In this document: in pieces, positions 46,421 to 55,528 of the stretch
How the letters are laid out: every line of letters begins with the position of its first letter
How positions within the stretch are numbered: the stretch's first letter is position 1
Assembly: GCA_903904835.1 (NCBI GenBank)
Contig: CAIVEI010000150.1
Coordinates: 1 to 64,000, forward strand
Source of the DNA: an uncultured Schlesneria sp.
GTDB taxonomy: Bacteria; Planctomycetota; Planctomycetia; Planctomycetales; Planctomycetaceae
Direction: 5' to 3'
DNA: 64,000 bases
Position numbers and translations under genes: made by a program
Notes under the pieces: generated by a model
Database searches by the model: none
What the model was told of the DNA's origin: nothing
What the model saw: the letters and a program-made list of their open reading frames with translations, nothing else

Positions 46421-46523
46421 GGGTGGCACGGTTTTACCGTCTTCGGTAAGGCCGTGCTCTTCAAACACGTTATCCAACTATGAAGACACGGCCTTGTCGT
46501 AGACTTCAAAACCGTGCCACCCG
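46421..46523 (-). repeat. ~102-nt foldback repeat, copy B
   Basis: Inverted relative to copy A at 43344-43445, with similar sequence throughout. It lies upstream of the creatininase gene and of the divergent dehydratase gene. Confidence 0.85.
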
Positions 46524-46699
46524 GTGTTCCGACCGCCTATTTCGCTCATTAAGCGCAACAAGATCACCCTGCGCCAATCTGGCCGTTTCATCAGGCAAGG
46601 TCGATCCTCGTGCCGGGGAATTCAATGGATTCGTGGTTCCACCGTTTTCTCTTTCATGCTACTAATTGATCAGAACGCATTCTCCACTGGAACCGGACA

Positions 46700-48490
46700 A
46701 TGGCTTTTGCCGAACGCATCCACCAGTACTTCGCCACGATCAATCCTTTACACATGCCAACACCCATGAAATTACGCAGTGCGCAATGGTTTGCCGGCCG
46801 CGAGGAATTGGCATTTCAGAATCGATCTGCGCTGCGGGCGATGGGACTTAATCCCGACGATTACGTGGGGAAACCAGTGATTGGCATCGCCAATAGCTGG
46901 AGCGAACTGAACAACTGCAACGGCAACCTGCGTGAGATCGCTGAATCGGTCAAACGTGGAGTGCTGCTCGAAGGTGGGCTGCCTCTGGAATTCCCCACGA
47001 TATCGCTGGGGGAAGAATTCATGAAGCCCTCGGCCATGTTGTATCGCAACCTGATGTCGATGGACGTCGAGGAAACATTACGAGCCAACCCGATCGATGG
47101 CGTAGTTCTGCTTTGCAACTGCGACAAGACGACGCCAGCTCAACTAATGGCCGCCGCCAGTGCCGACCTTCCGGCGATACAGATAAACGGTGGACCTCGG
47201 GCGATCGGACAATGGCGAGGGAATTCCATCGGGTCAGGAACCGATCTATGGAAGTATTCTGACGAACTTCGAGCCGGTCGGCTGTCACTCGAAGAATGGC
47301 ATGAAATCGAAGCGAGTTACGGATGTGGTGTCGGTGCCTGCAACACGATGGGGACTGCGTCAACCATGACATCGTTGTCAGAAGCCCTGGGAATGATGCT
47401 GCCGGGGACCGCGTCGATTCCCGCGACCGATGCTCGTCGCTTGCAGGCAGCGACCGCGACAGGCCGACGGATTGTTCAACTCGTACGGGAAGATCTCAGG
47501 CCCTCTCGAATACTGACGACCCAGGCATTCGATAATGCCATACGAGTTTTGCTCGCGCTGGGCGGATCAACGAACGCCATCGTGCACTTGATTGCCATGG
47601 CAGGCCGTCGAGGCATCCGGCTCCCACTCTCGCGGTTCGATGAGCTTTCCCGATCGACCCCCTTCCTTGTCAATTTGATGCCGTCAGGTCGCCATTTGAT
47701 GGATTCGTTTGATTCCGCCGGAGGTGTCTGTGCTGTCATGGCAGAAATCCGGCATCTGCTGGACGTGAACGTGATGACGGTGAGTGGACGCACGCTGAGT
47801 GACAACATCTCGCGTTCGCGCAGCTTTAATCGAGACGTGATTTCCTCGCATGAAAAGCCGCTTCTTGCAGGAGGTGCATTGGCCGTTCTGACGGGAAATC
47901 TTGCTTCGAATGGAGCGATAATCAAGGCATCTGCAGCGTCACCACATTTGATGAAACATGTCGGTCTTGCTGTCGTATTTAAGGATTATCAGGATATGCT
48001 CGATCGAATCGACTCACCCGACTTGCCTGTCACGAGAGAAAGCGTTCTGGTCTTGCAGAACGCGGGCCCTAAAGGGGTTCCCGGCTTTCCTGAATGGGGT
48101 TCCATTCCGGTTCCTAAAAAATTGTTGCACGCAGGAATCACGGACCTGGTCCGCATCAGTGACTCACGCATGAGTGGCACAGCTTTCGGCACTGTTGTTC
48201 TTCACATCGCTCCGGAAGCAGCAGTCGGTGGATTACTGTCGCTCGTTCACGACGGCGATCAGATTGAACTCGATGTCGATGCCCGTCGATTGCAGCTTCT
48301 CGTTGACGACGAGGAATTGACTCGTCGAAAGTCCAATTGGCAGCCGAGTGTCTCACGACATTTGCGTGGTTATCCCCGGCTGTACATCGACCACGTCCTG
48401 CAAGCCGATGAAGGCTGCGACTTTGATTTCCTGCGTCCTGACTCCGAAGCGGCTCTAGAATTTGTTCCGCCAATCGTTGGGCGTAGTTGA
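46700..48490 (+). CDS. IlvD/Edd-family dehydratase (probably sugar-acid type)
   Basis: 596 residues from the first ATG; starts at 46754 or 46766 are also possible because family homology begins around LRSAQWFAGREELAF. The enzyme dehydrates a hydroxy-acid with a [2Fe-2S] or [4Fe-4S] cluster. Cys ligands visible are Cys73 (SELNNCNGNL), Cys141 (CNCDKTTPAQ) and Cys214 (GVGACNTMGTAS). The early RSAQWF motif resembles L-arabinonate/D-xylonate dehydratases more than biosynthetic IlvD, so a sugar-acid catabolic role is favoured (inference). That would fit the uronate-type transporter upstream. The context is catabolic, with no ilv genes nearby. Confidence 0.87.
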   Translation: MAFAERIHQYFATINPLHMPTPMKLRSAQWFAGREELAFQNRSALRAMGLNPDDYVGKPVIGIANSWSELNNCNGNLREIAESVKRGVLLEGGLPLEFPTISLGEEFMKPSAMLYRNLMSMDVEETLRANPIDGVVLLCNCDKTTPAQLMAAASADLPAIQINGGPRAIGQWRGNSIGSGTDLWKYSDELRAGRLSLEEWHEIEASYGCGVGACNTMGTASTMTSLSEALGMMLPGTASIPATDARRLQAATATGRRIVQLVREDLRPSRILTTQAFDNAIRVLLALGGSTNAIVHLIAMAGRRGIRLPLSRFDELSRSTPFLVNLMPSGRHLMDSFDSAGGVCAVMAEIRHLLDVNVMTVSGRTLSDNISRSRSFNRDVISSHEKPLLAGGALAVLTGNLASNGAIIKASAASPHLMKHVGLAVVFKDYQDMLDRIDSPDLPVTRESVLVLQNAGPKGVPGFPEWGSIPVPKKLLHAGITDLVRISDSRMSGTAFGTVVLHIAPEAAVGGLLSLVHDGDQIELDVDARRLQLLVDDEELTRRKSNWQPSVSRHLRGYPRLYIDHVLQADEGCDFDFLRPDSEAALEFVPPIVGRS

Positions 48491-48560
48491 GTCGGGCAAT
48501 TGACGTTGAAACCCCAGGGAGGATCGAAAAATCGACAGAGACACCGAACCAAAATCAACA

Positions 48561-49331
48561 GTGACTGAGTTGCGTCAACCGGCCAAATCGTCTTCGGACT
48601 GGGGGGTGGGAGCGCCGAATGTTGAGGTCGCTCGCTTCATTCGAGGACCTCAACCTCGTAGCTTCGAGCTTTTTCGCGCGATCCGTATTTTTGGGGAGAT
48701 CCTGAATGGTTTTCGATCCCTTCACTTCGTCGGTCCGTGCGTTACAGTCTTTGGATCGGCTCGGTTTACGGAAGATCAGCCGTATTATCAGATGGCTCGC
48801 GAGATCGGATCGCGTATTGCAAAGGCGGGGTTCACCGTCATGACTGGCGGTGGTCCGGGTATCATGGAAGCAGCCAATCGTGGTGCCAAAGAAGCGGGTG
48901 GCTATTCCGTCGGCTGTAACATCGAATTGGAACATGAGCAGAACCCGAACCCCTATCTCGACCGATGGATTACGTTTCGTCATTTTTCCGTACGCAAAAT
49001 GATGCTCGTCAAATACTCTTACGCCTTTATTGCGTGTCCTGGCGGCTTCGGCACGCTGGACGAGATCTTTGAACTCGCCACGCTCGTTCAGACCCACAAA
49101 GTCGACGACTTTCCACTGATCCTGATGGGAACAGACTATTGGCAGCCTTTGCTGAATTTCATGAGGGATCGACTGTTAGCGGCGAAAACGATCGACGCCG
49201 CAGACATCGATCGAATCCTCGTTCTCGATTCTCCTGAAGAAGCGGTCGCCGTTATTACTGAAATTGCGACGACTCAATTTGGACTGACCTACGGTCCTCG
49301 CATGAAACGGCGATGGTGGCTTGGTGAATAA
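48561..49331 (+). CDS. LOG-family (TIGR00730-type) protein
   Basis: 256 residues with a GTG start. The Rossmann-like LOG fold is shown by VTVFGSARFTEDQPYY, TGGGPGIMEAANRGA and the signature PGGFGTLDEIFELATLVQT. Bona fide LOG proteins cleave cytokinin or nucleoside monophosphates (phosphoribohydrolase); many bacterial members act on purine nucleotides or have unknown roles. The long N-terminal extension (about 55 residues) is common in the large TIGR00730 subtype. It starts 70 nt after the dehydratase gene. Confidence 0.93.
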   Translation: MTELRQPAKSSSDWGVGAPNVEVARFIRGPQPRSFELFRAIRIFGEILNGFRSLHFVGPCVTVFGSARFTEDQPYYQMAREIGSRIAKAGFTVMTGGGPGIMEAANRGAKEAGGYSVGCNIELEHEQNPNPYLDRWITFRHFSVRKMMLVKYSYAFIACPGGFGTLDEIFELATLVQTHKVDDFPLILMGTDYWQPLLNFMRDRLLAAKTIDAADIDRILVLDSPEEAVAVITEIATTQFGLTYGPRMKRRWWLGE

Positions 49332-49369
49332 TCGCAGACAACAACGACTTTTTTTGAGCGAACAGTGGG

Positions 49370-49711
49370 CTACGAATTCGATGGCAATGTTCGCAAATAG
49401 AGAAAGCTCTGGATGACGGCGACTATCAACCCGCCGACGGTCACGACTGCACACCCGATGGCGTACGTGTTCAAGTCGATTTTCGGGATAAAGTAAAACA
49501 CGAGGGCAAACAGGCTACCCACGAGACCGACAACAAAAAGTCGCCTACCCGCGTAGGTATTGACAGGATACCAGACGGCAGGATCGTTCAGGGTTTTCTT
49601 CACCCGAAAGCCATACCACGGATTCGGCCCGATTTTTCCCAGGATCAACGGAATACTAAGTGCAGCCAACAGTAAACCGGTGAAGGTATTCATCAGCATC
49701 AGAGACAACAT
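49370..49711 (-). CDS. SdpI-family small membrane protein
   Basis: 113 residues and three membrane spans. It carries the SdpI-like conserved stretch GPNPWYGFRVKKTLNDPAVW, then YPVNTYAGRRLFVVG, between spans one and two. SdpI in Bacillus is an immunity/signalling protein against the SdpC toxin; in other bacteria these short proteins are of unknown role. No sdpC-like gene is seen. Convergent with the LOG gene. Confidence 0.8.
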   Translation of the reverse strand: MLSLMLMNTFTGLLLAALSIPLILGKIGPNPWYGFRVKKTLNDPAVWYPVNTYAGRRLFVVGLVGSLFALVFYFIPKIDLNTYAIGCAVVTVGGLIVAVIQSFLYLRTLPSNS

Positions 49712-49891
49712 TGTCGGTGCTCCTGAATACAGGCCACGGTCGCTACACCAAAACCCGCTTCGCGCAACAGTTCGGCTCGACGCGTTCCCAGGTTTTCATC
49801 TAACATCACTTCCACGAGGTCGTCTCCACCGGCAAGTCGACCTATCGCTCTCGTGACATTTCAGCACCGTAGGCGATGGATCGCAACTGTT

Positions 49892-50323
49892 TCAATGCGA
49901 CCAGAATCGTTTCAGCTTTTGCTGAAAGGTCGGCTTCATCGGGATCGGCTGCATTTGAGGCTGCGCAATTGCTGTCGGTGCAGCGGCTTGCTGCGGGACT
50001 GCTACAGGTTGTGCACCGGCAAGATTCGAAGGCGATTGCTGATGCGCGGGAGTAGCGGGAGAATTAGTGGGCGTTGCAGGAACGATAAAACCATTCGGAT
50101 TGGTGAAAGGCCGCCGAGATTCGTGATTGTTCCCGTACGCATTTTTCGGAACATAATAGCCGCCATATCCGTTAGAAAAACTGCTGGCGTTATGCCCGAT
50201 CGGAAGTGCTCCGTATCCACTGCGAGCCCAGACATATTCTGTTGCGTCAGAGTCACGAACAGCGGCACCGATGATGACTGCGACTAACATCAGACTTTTC
50301 AATAGCATTCGCTGGCGAATCAT
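49892..50323 (-). CDS. Small exported Pro/Gln/Ala-rich protein
   Basis: 143 residues from the ATG at 50323, starting a signal peptide (MLLKSLMLVAVIIGAAVRDS). The mature part has a Gly/Tyr-rich segment (SSFSNGYGGYYVPKNAYG), then a Pro/Ala/Gln low-complexity region and a basic C-terminus (KPTFQQKLKRFWSH). No known domain. Probably a small periplasmic or surface protein. Confidence 0.6.
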   Translation of the reverse strand: MIRQRMLLKSLMLVAVIIGAAVRDSDATEYVWARSGYGALPIGHNASSFSNGYGGYYVPKNAYGNNHESRRPFTNPNGFIVPATPTNSPATPAHQQSPSNLAGAQPVAVPQQAAAPTAIAQPQMQPIPMKPTFQQKLKRFWSH

Positions 50324-50753
50324 CGCAATTACCAATTCTTTTTTAATGCAAAACAATGAGTCTCTGACATCGACGGTTGGCAAAGGCTGAGATGGCAACC
50401 GCAAAGAGGTCATCAGTTTTCGAAGTAAAGACCATCAGCCCACACAAAACGTTTACGGCACCGTTCGATGCCCATGCTACGGCTCACGCCACTGGTATCG
50501 ACCTTATCCTGAACCATTTTCGAAACCAGGCCGTCCGGCTGGCACGAATTGCCGAGTCGATCTTCTGACAACCCAACACCAGCCGAATCTGCCGCCTTGT
50601 TCGTGTCTTACGCCTTCTCCCAGGAAGCAACTATCAATTGTGTCCGCAATTTTTTCCTGGCATTCGATGGCAAGACACCGGGATGTTCGCATCTAATACG
50701 ACTAACTTACGCAAAAACGATTCACTGGAAATAAGTGAGGCACGAGACGCAAG
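50324..50753. other. Intergenic, no gene seen
   Basis: About 430 nt. Nothing convincing on either strand. It includes the likely promoters of the flanking divergent genes. Confidence 0.4.
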
Positions 50754-51140
50754 ATGAAGTTTGGTTACACGATTTTGTACGTCACCGATGTTGAAGCAAC
50801 AGTTTCTTTCTATGAAAAGGCCTTCGGGCTGAAGCGCCAGTTTATCCATGAAAGCGGATATGGCGAGATGATCACGGGTGAAACGAAACTCGCCTTCGCC
50901 AGTGTCGAACTTGCCAGATCGAACGGCGTGTCATTTCAGCAAACCTCACCAGCAGGCCCGTCACCCGCGTTCGAAATCGCGTTCATCACTAACGATGTCG
51001 CGGCTGCGTTTCAGCGAGCGGTCGAAGCGGGGGCCGTACCGGTTGCTGAACCAAAACAAAAGCCCTGGGGTCAATTGGTCTGCTACGTCCGCGACATTAA
51101 CAGCTTTCTTGTCGAAATCTGTTCCCCTTTGGCTCCGTAA
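50754..51140 (+). CDS. VOC (glyoxalase/bleomycin-resistance fold) protein
   Basis: 128 residues, one VOC domain of two beta-alpha-beta-beta-beta modules. It opens with FGYTILYVTDVEATVSFYEK, has an inner EIAFITNDVAAAFQRAVEAG and ends with VCYVRDINSFLVEIC, where Glu is a usual metal ligand. Members include glyoxalase I, dioxygenases and antibiotic-binding proteins; no specific reaction is indicated. Cytoplasmic, single gene. Confidence 0.88.
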   Translation: MKFGYTILYVTDVEATVSFYEKAFGLKRQFIHESGYGEMITGETKLAFASVELARSNGVSFQQTSPAGPSPAFEIAFITNDVAAAFQRAVEAGAVPVAEPKQKPWGQLVCYVRDINSFLVEICSPLAP

Positions 51141-51222
51141 ATATCAATCGAGAATTACGCCATCGGAGAATTGACCGCTTGCCTTGTTGCCGCTCACTAT
51201 CGAAACCTCGGTCGAAATGTCA

Positions 51223-51258
51223 ATAAAAAAAGCCGGGAGACATGATTGCCGCCCGGCC
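51223..51258 (-). terminator. Rho-independent terminator of PEP-CTERM gene
   Basis: On the minus strand, a GCCGGG/CCCGGC stem is followed by TTTTTTTATT, 37 nt after the stop of the gene at 51295. Confidence 0.8.
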
Positions 51259-51294
51259 TCGATCTTTATGGAATGAAGTCTGCGTACGTCGAAG

Positions 51295-52002
51295 TCAAAC
51301 TGCGGCAGACTTGGCTTGACGACGAGATCGGGCCAGGCCCAGACCGATGATGCCAAATGCGACAAGCGCCAGAGAGCTTGGTTCTGGTACTGCCTGCAAC
51401 GAAACGCCGTCGAGGAACGAGATTGGTGGGGCACCGTTGGGAGTGCCAACGGCGAGAAAGCTCAGCGCCTCTGTAGTTGCGGTCGCAGTGAACTCCAAAT
51501 ACTGGAACTGCCAAGGACCCGTTGCACCTTGTGGGAGTTGGTACTGATGCGAGTAATGGTATTCGCTACCCAGACCAACTTTCCATTCCTCGGTGGTCGG
51601 CCCGGTGAAATTAACTTGCTGACCGGCAGCCTGCCAGAATGTGACGTCATATTTTTGTCCAACCGTTAAACCGGAAATTGATTGAGATATCGTGCTAGAA
51701 TAGGTTGGATCGCCATCCGCTTCGACAAAGTTGCCTCCAACAGGGCTCGTGGACGGAAGCCCAGGATAGACCGCGAGGTACACCGTGCTCGCGGTGCCAG
51801 GAGAAGCGATGTAAGTCAAATTAGATCCGCCGGTCCAACCAGTGACGCTCGCCGAACTAAATTGAACTTTTTGTCCGGTGGTAACGCTGGTATTTTCGAA
51901 GTCGCCGTTAACCACCAGATTTCCCGCATCGACATTTCCGGCTGCGACCAGCGTCAAAGTCATCGCCAAAATTCCAAGAATAAACTGCCGTTCAATACGC
52001 AT
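51295..52002 (-). CDS. PEP-CTERM secreted protein (DUF642/CBM-like)
   Basis: 235 residues. A signal peptide (FILGILAMTLTLVAAGNVDA) is followed by NLVVNGDFENTSVTTG, typical of DUF642/galactose-binding-like beta-sandwiches. The C-terminal PEP-CTERM tripartite signal is VPEPSSLALVAFGIIGLGLA then Arg-rich RSRRQ. Such proteins are processed by exosortase and placed on the cell surface or in extracellular matrix. No exosortase gene is in the window. It has its own terminator. Confidence 0.88.
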   Translation of the reverse strand: MRIERQFILGILAMTLTLVAAGNVDAGNLVVNGDFENTSVTTGQKVQFSSASVTGWTGGSNLTYIASPGTASTVYLAVYPGLPSTSPVGGNFVEADGDPTYSSTISQSISGLTVGQKYDVTFWQAAGQQVNFTGPTTEEWKVGLGSEYHYSHQYQLPQGATGPWQFQYLEFTATATTEALSFLAVGTPNGAPPISFLDGVSLQAVPEPSSLALVAFGIIGLGLARSRRQAKSAAV

Positions 52003-52596
52003 ACGAACCGACTCCAGCTAAGTCTCTCAATGAACGTTCTCCACGGCTTAAAGATGCCGTTTCATCGAACGAATACTCCCTGTCAACCAGAACCGGCGCT
52101 GGTTTGAACTCAAGGATGTGGCGAGGTTCTAGGCGCACCAAACACAGTTTCAATCGGCAAATATCAAAATACTTATAGAAATAAGAAATTTTTAAATTGA
52201 TCAACACACACTGCACAAGCGATGTGATGAGGGATTTTTTCAGATAGTTTCGTGTTGAGCCGCAGAAGTGCGACCAAAACGCAAAAGGAATAAGAAGTGA
52301 AAGAAACCAGCCAGGTTTCAAAAGCGGTTGATGAATCCAACCGATTCCATTGAATACTTGGACTCACGGTGCAAGCACGATCTGTTGCCGAATTGAAAGT
52401 CTTGCCGTTAAATGCCAGCCTCACACATCAACAAAGCTAATCCGCGAGGCGCCTCGATTGAACATTCGTCCAATACGTAGCCAACGATACCGGGAAGCGT
52501 GACAGCCGAAAGGTTGTGGTTCTCGCTCGCGAAAATGCAAGATTCTGTCCCAGCGCCGACTTGCAAATACATTTTCGAAATAAATGTCGAAAGTGT
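52003..52596. other. Gene-poor region
   Basis: About 590 nt without a supported gene; part (52140-52270) is AT-rich. Confidence 0.4.
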
Positions 52597-52965
52597 TCAC
52601 GGAGCCAGAATAACGATGTTCTTCGCTTCTTCGAAGGATTTATTGACGTTGCCAATGATCTCGTCATTCTCTTCGACTCGCAGACTGCGAATGCCCGACC
52701 CAGGCGAGGACTCAATCTGACCTAGATCAGCCCAGATGATATTCGGGCTGAGTGTTGATTCGAAGTAATCGCGACGATTCGTCTGGTTCAGCACCGTTCG
52801 CCAGTAGGTCGGTGCAATATTCGGATGCAGTTCGTCAGGTTGTCCCCAGGGGACAGACACATTTCGCATCACGCTGAACACTCCGGCAACAGCCTGCCGC
52901 GCGTCATTATCTGCAGTTCCCATCGAAGAATCAGGCTTGTACCTGTTCATGGCACCTCTATTCAA
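52597..52965 (-). pseudogene. C-terminal remnant of choloylglycine-hydrolase-like gene
   Basis: About 120 codons matching the C-terminal third of choloylglycine/linear-amide C-N hydrolases (Ntn fold): DARQAVAGVFSVMRNVSVPW, APTYWRTVLNQTNRRDYF, and a natural-looking end (FEEAKNIVILAP). The N-terminal half with the catalytic Cys2 is missing; upstream DNA belongs to the next promoter region. No Shine-Dalgarno fits the ATG at 52965. The family is recognised from the SVMRNVSVP block. Confidence 0.65.
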
Positions 52966-53090
52966 AAAAGACGTTGCATTTTTTTCTGTACTTTAATATG
53001 GTTCGCGCCGGGAGTGACATTCCGACTTGATCGGTAAAGTCATAACGGAGTTTTCCTGAGTCTGTGACTAATCTTAAGGAGGGGAAAAGA

Positions 53091-53762
53091 ATGGTTCGTT
53101 TTGGAAAATTTGTACTTGCCGCTGTCGCTATCGCCATTTTGTCGCTGGGTAACACTGTCAATGCAGGGGTGATCTACGATAACACCTCAGTGACCCCTCA
53201 AAACTACGACGAAGCCATCGTAGATGGGCCACTGTTCGATTCATTTTCAACAGGCGGAACTGCACTTTCACTGACTGACGTCAAATTGAACCTTGCCACC
53301 ACTAATGGAAGTAGCAATAAGAGCTTCACCGTGAGTCTCGTCAATGACAACGGATCGAACAAACCAGGCACTACTAAAGCGTTACTTGGGACGATTGCCG
53401 ATAACACATTATCGACGGGTGGCTCAACGAAAGATGTATCATCATTTAGCCCAATCGGCCTTGACGCCAATACTCGCTATTGGATTGAAGTGAACGCGAA
53501 CAGTGTTTCGTCAGTAGAATGGGGCATTTCGCCAGACTCTTCCGGAACGGGTGTCGCCGGAGAATACTGGGCATACAACCCGGGTGGCACGCTCGTCGTT
53601 ACTCAAAACGCTCCGAGTGGTTCTGCTAACACACCGTTTCAGATGCAGGTGACCGCGTCTGCGGTATCTTCAGTCCCCGAACCCAGTACGCTAAGTCTTG
53701 CTCTTTCGGCGCTTGGAATTTGCGTCGTAGGAATCGCTCGACGTCGCGCGATTCGTTCGTAA
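53091..53762 (+). CDS. PEP-CTERM protein, choice-of-anchor R type
   Basis: 223 residues from the ATG at 53091, with a strong AAGGAGGGG site upstream. Signal peptide KFVLAAVAIAILSLGNTVNA. The body is beta-rich (FDSFSTGGTALSLTDVKLNL, RYWIEVNANSVSSVEWGIS), as in choice-of-anchor R domains, and a C-terminal PEP-CTERM signal follows (VPEPSTLSLALSALGICVVG then RRRAI). It is paralogous to the next gene, 54532-55233, with the same layout. Surface or matrix protein. Confidence 0.88.
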   Translation: MVRFGKFVLAAVAIAILSLGNTVNAGVIYDNTSVTPQNYDEAIVDGPLFDSFSTGGTALSLTDVKLNLATTNGSSNKSFTVSLVNDNGSNKPGTTKALLGTIADNTLSTGGSTKDVSSFSPIGLDANTRYWIEVNANSVSSVEWGISPDSSGTGVAGEYWAYNPGGTLVVTQNAPSGSANTPFQMQVTASAVSSVPEPSTLSLALSALGICVVGIARRRAIRS

Positions 53763-53833
53763 ACCGGGCTGGCTCAGTGAATCGCCCCGCGAATCTCTGA
53801 GACTCCTTCTGAATTGACTCGTCTGATTAAAAC

Positions 53834-53873
53834 CTGGACCAAGCGCGTTGTTGCTTGATCCGGGTTTTTTTGT
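53834..53873 (+). terminator. Rho-independent terminator
   Basis: Stem GGACCAAGC/GCTTGATCC (one mismatch, extended by flanking C-G pairs), followed by GGGTTTTTTT. About 70 nt after the PEP-CTERM stop. Confidence 0.85.
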
Positions 53874-54052
53874 TTGGCCCAACCCGGATTATTCACGCAT
53901 TCTCCGCAAGTCGACCCAAGATATTTATTAATCGAGAGCCGCTACAAGCGGTTCGCCAGGAGCTACCGCTCCATGAGCCCAAGGAACTTTTTTGACACTT
54001 CCGACGTCAAGTTCTTCAAGAGTTAATCCACTATCACAAAAAACACCCTGAA

Positions 54053-54132
54053 CGTTAGCCCGACGCGCAAGCGAGGGATCTTATTCCCATTAAAACGAAG
54101 AAAAGATCCCTCGCTCGCGCGTCGGGCTAACG
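54053..54132. repeat. Long foldback: 30-nt arms with one mismatch
   Basis: Left arm starts CGTTAGCCCGACGCGCAAGC and right arm is its complement with a single change; the loop is 20 nt. The element stands in a gene-poor stretch between the two PEP-CTERM paralogues. Possibly a mobile palindrome or a structured RNA. Confidence 0.85.
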
Positions 54133-54186
54133 AATGATCCGAGCGAATACTCTAATGAAGAATTCGCTCAGCCTAAACTGCTCATC

Positions 54187-54438
54187 GTTGATCCTACGGA
54201 ACCGTAGCAGCCGCTGAAAACAAAGGCGCATTCCGACTGGAAGCCATCACAAACGAACCCGACACCTTCCCCGGCGTGATGGGCCGCGCTCGCGAATTGA
54301 GTCAATCGTTGAACCTGAATTCACATCGATTTGTCGTCCAGATGTCTCATCGCCAAATCCAACATGAGCCCCGTCTGACAAAACGAATAAATCGTCATTG
54401 GCAGGTTCGTTGCATACCGCGCTCAGACGTGTTACTCA
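54187..54438 (+). pseudogene. Possible coding remnant without a start
   Basis: An open frame with protein-like sequence at its beginning (AAAENKGAFRLEAITNEPDT) and no ATG/GTG start. It is entered after a stop codon and may be a relic. No family recognised. Confidence 0.25.
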
Positions 54439-54531
54439 TGCCCACGTAATGGAGCATGTTGCCCCACGCCTCCGATCTGGATTCAGGAGTTTCTGCCTGA
54501 ATCGGCCACTGAACTTAAGGAGTTTGGTAGA

Positions 54532-55233
54532 ATGGTCCGTGTTCGCAATTTCTTTCTTGTTGCTGTCGCTGCTGCGCTCTTCTCGATGGGTAACACCGTC
54601 AACGCGGGTGTGGTCTTCGACAACCTTTCCACACCTCCAGCACCTCCCTCGACGGCTAGTCCTCCAGCATATGTAAATCCTGATCCGTTAAGTGGCGATG
54701 GGCCCCAGTTTGCCTCTTTTTCGACTGGCGGTGCTTATAGCGGATTGACGCTCAGTGACGTGAAGCTATTGATTTCTGGCGACAACACCAGCACGAATAG
54801 TTTTACAGTGAGTCTCCTCAGTGACAACGGGTCAAATAGCCCGGGCACTTCCATTGCCACACTCGGAACGTTTGGCGATGGCACGTTGAAAAGCACCCCT
54901 ACAGTCTACGACATTTCGGGGTTATCCGCGGCTCTCGCCGCAACGACGCGTTATTGGATTGAATTGAGCGGCGCGTCTTCGTCTGTGGCCTGGGGCTTTG
55001 CACAAGACGCCACGGGAGTGGGTGTCAGCACAGAATACGACGCGTATTATAATGGTCTCAGTTATGGTGTTGCCCCTTTCAAGGTGACCAGCAATATGGA
55101 TTTATCTGTAGGCGGCCCCTACCAGATGCAGGTGACGACTGTTCCGGAACCCGGCACTTTCGGCCTCGCTTTGTCGGCTCTCGGAATAGGAATGATCGGA
55201 ATTGCTGGACGTCGCCTGACCCGTTCTTGTTAA
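54532..55233 (+). CDS. PEP-CTERM protein, choice-of-anchor R type (paralogue)
   Basis: 233 residues; ATG preceded by AAGGAG. Signal peptide NFFLVAVAAALFSMGNTVNA, then a Pro-rich 25-residue insertion (PPAPPSTASPPAYV) not found in the paralogue at 53091. A shared core (FASFSTGGAYSGLTLSDVKL, RYWIELSGASSSVAWGFA) and PEP-CTERM tail (VPEPGTFGLALSALGIGMIG then RRLTR) follow. Probably arose by tandem duplication. Confidence 0.88.
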   Translation: MVRVRNFFLVAVAAALFSMGNTVNAGVVFDNLSTPPAPPSTASPPAYVNPDPLSGDGPQFASFSTGGAYSGLTLSDVKLLISGDNTSTNSFTVSLLSDNGSNSPGTSIATLGTFGDGTLKSTPTVYDISGLSAALAATTRYWIELSGASSSVAWGFAQDATGVGVSTEYDAYYNGLSYGVAPFKVTSNMDLSVGGPYQMQVTTVPEPGTFGLALSALGIGMIGIAGRRLTRSC

Positions 55234-55299
55234 AGACGGAACATCGAATTACCAAGCACGGAATCGATGACGAATTTTATTCATTGCCCTCCCTGAACG

Positions 55300-55329
55300 C
55301 CGGATCAAGCGACTTTTTGCTTGATCCGG
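55300..55329 (+). terminator. Hairpin after PEP-CTERM paralogue
   Basis: Perfect stem CCGGATCAAGC/GCTTGATCCGG, related in sequence to the terminator after the first paralogue but with no long U-tract. Confidence 0.65.
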
Positions 55330-55396
55330 GAATTAAAACCAGAGCCGTCAACAAATGATGGTGGAATTGATCGCTGGATTCACGGTGCGCATTGGC

Positions 55397-55448
55397 ATCA
55401 ATGATAGGGCATATAGGTCGTATAAGTCCTATATGCCCTATCATTGAT
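55397..55448. repeat. Perfect 21-nt inverted repeat
   Basis: Left arm ATCAATGATAGGGCATATAG plus G, 10-nt loop, exact complement on the right. It lies between the PEP-CTERM gene and the convergent DUF1501 gene. There is no U-tract, so it is not an ordinary terminator; it could be an operator-like site or mobile palindrome. Confidence 0.85.
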
Positions 55449-55528
55449 AGCCCAAAGTTACGGCCCAGTTACCGTTCGGTCGCTGATGTCGGGTAAACAT
55501 ACGCCACGGAGTTGCCGCACCCGAACGA

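Noticed and set aside
46238-46477. N-terminal extension of the creatininase ORF
   Set aside because: It translates the foldback repeat and its flank; the family start is at 46237.
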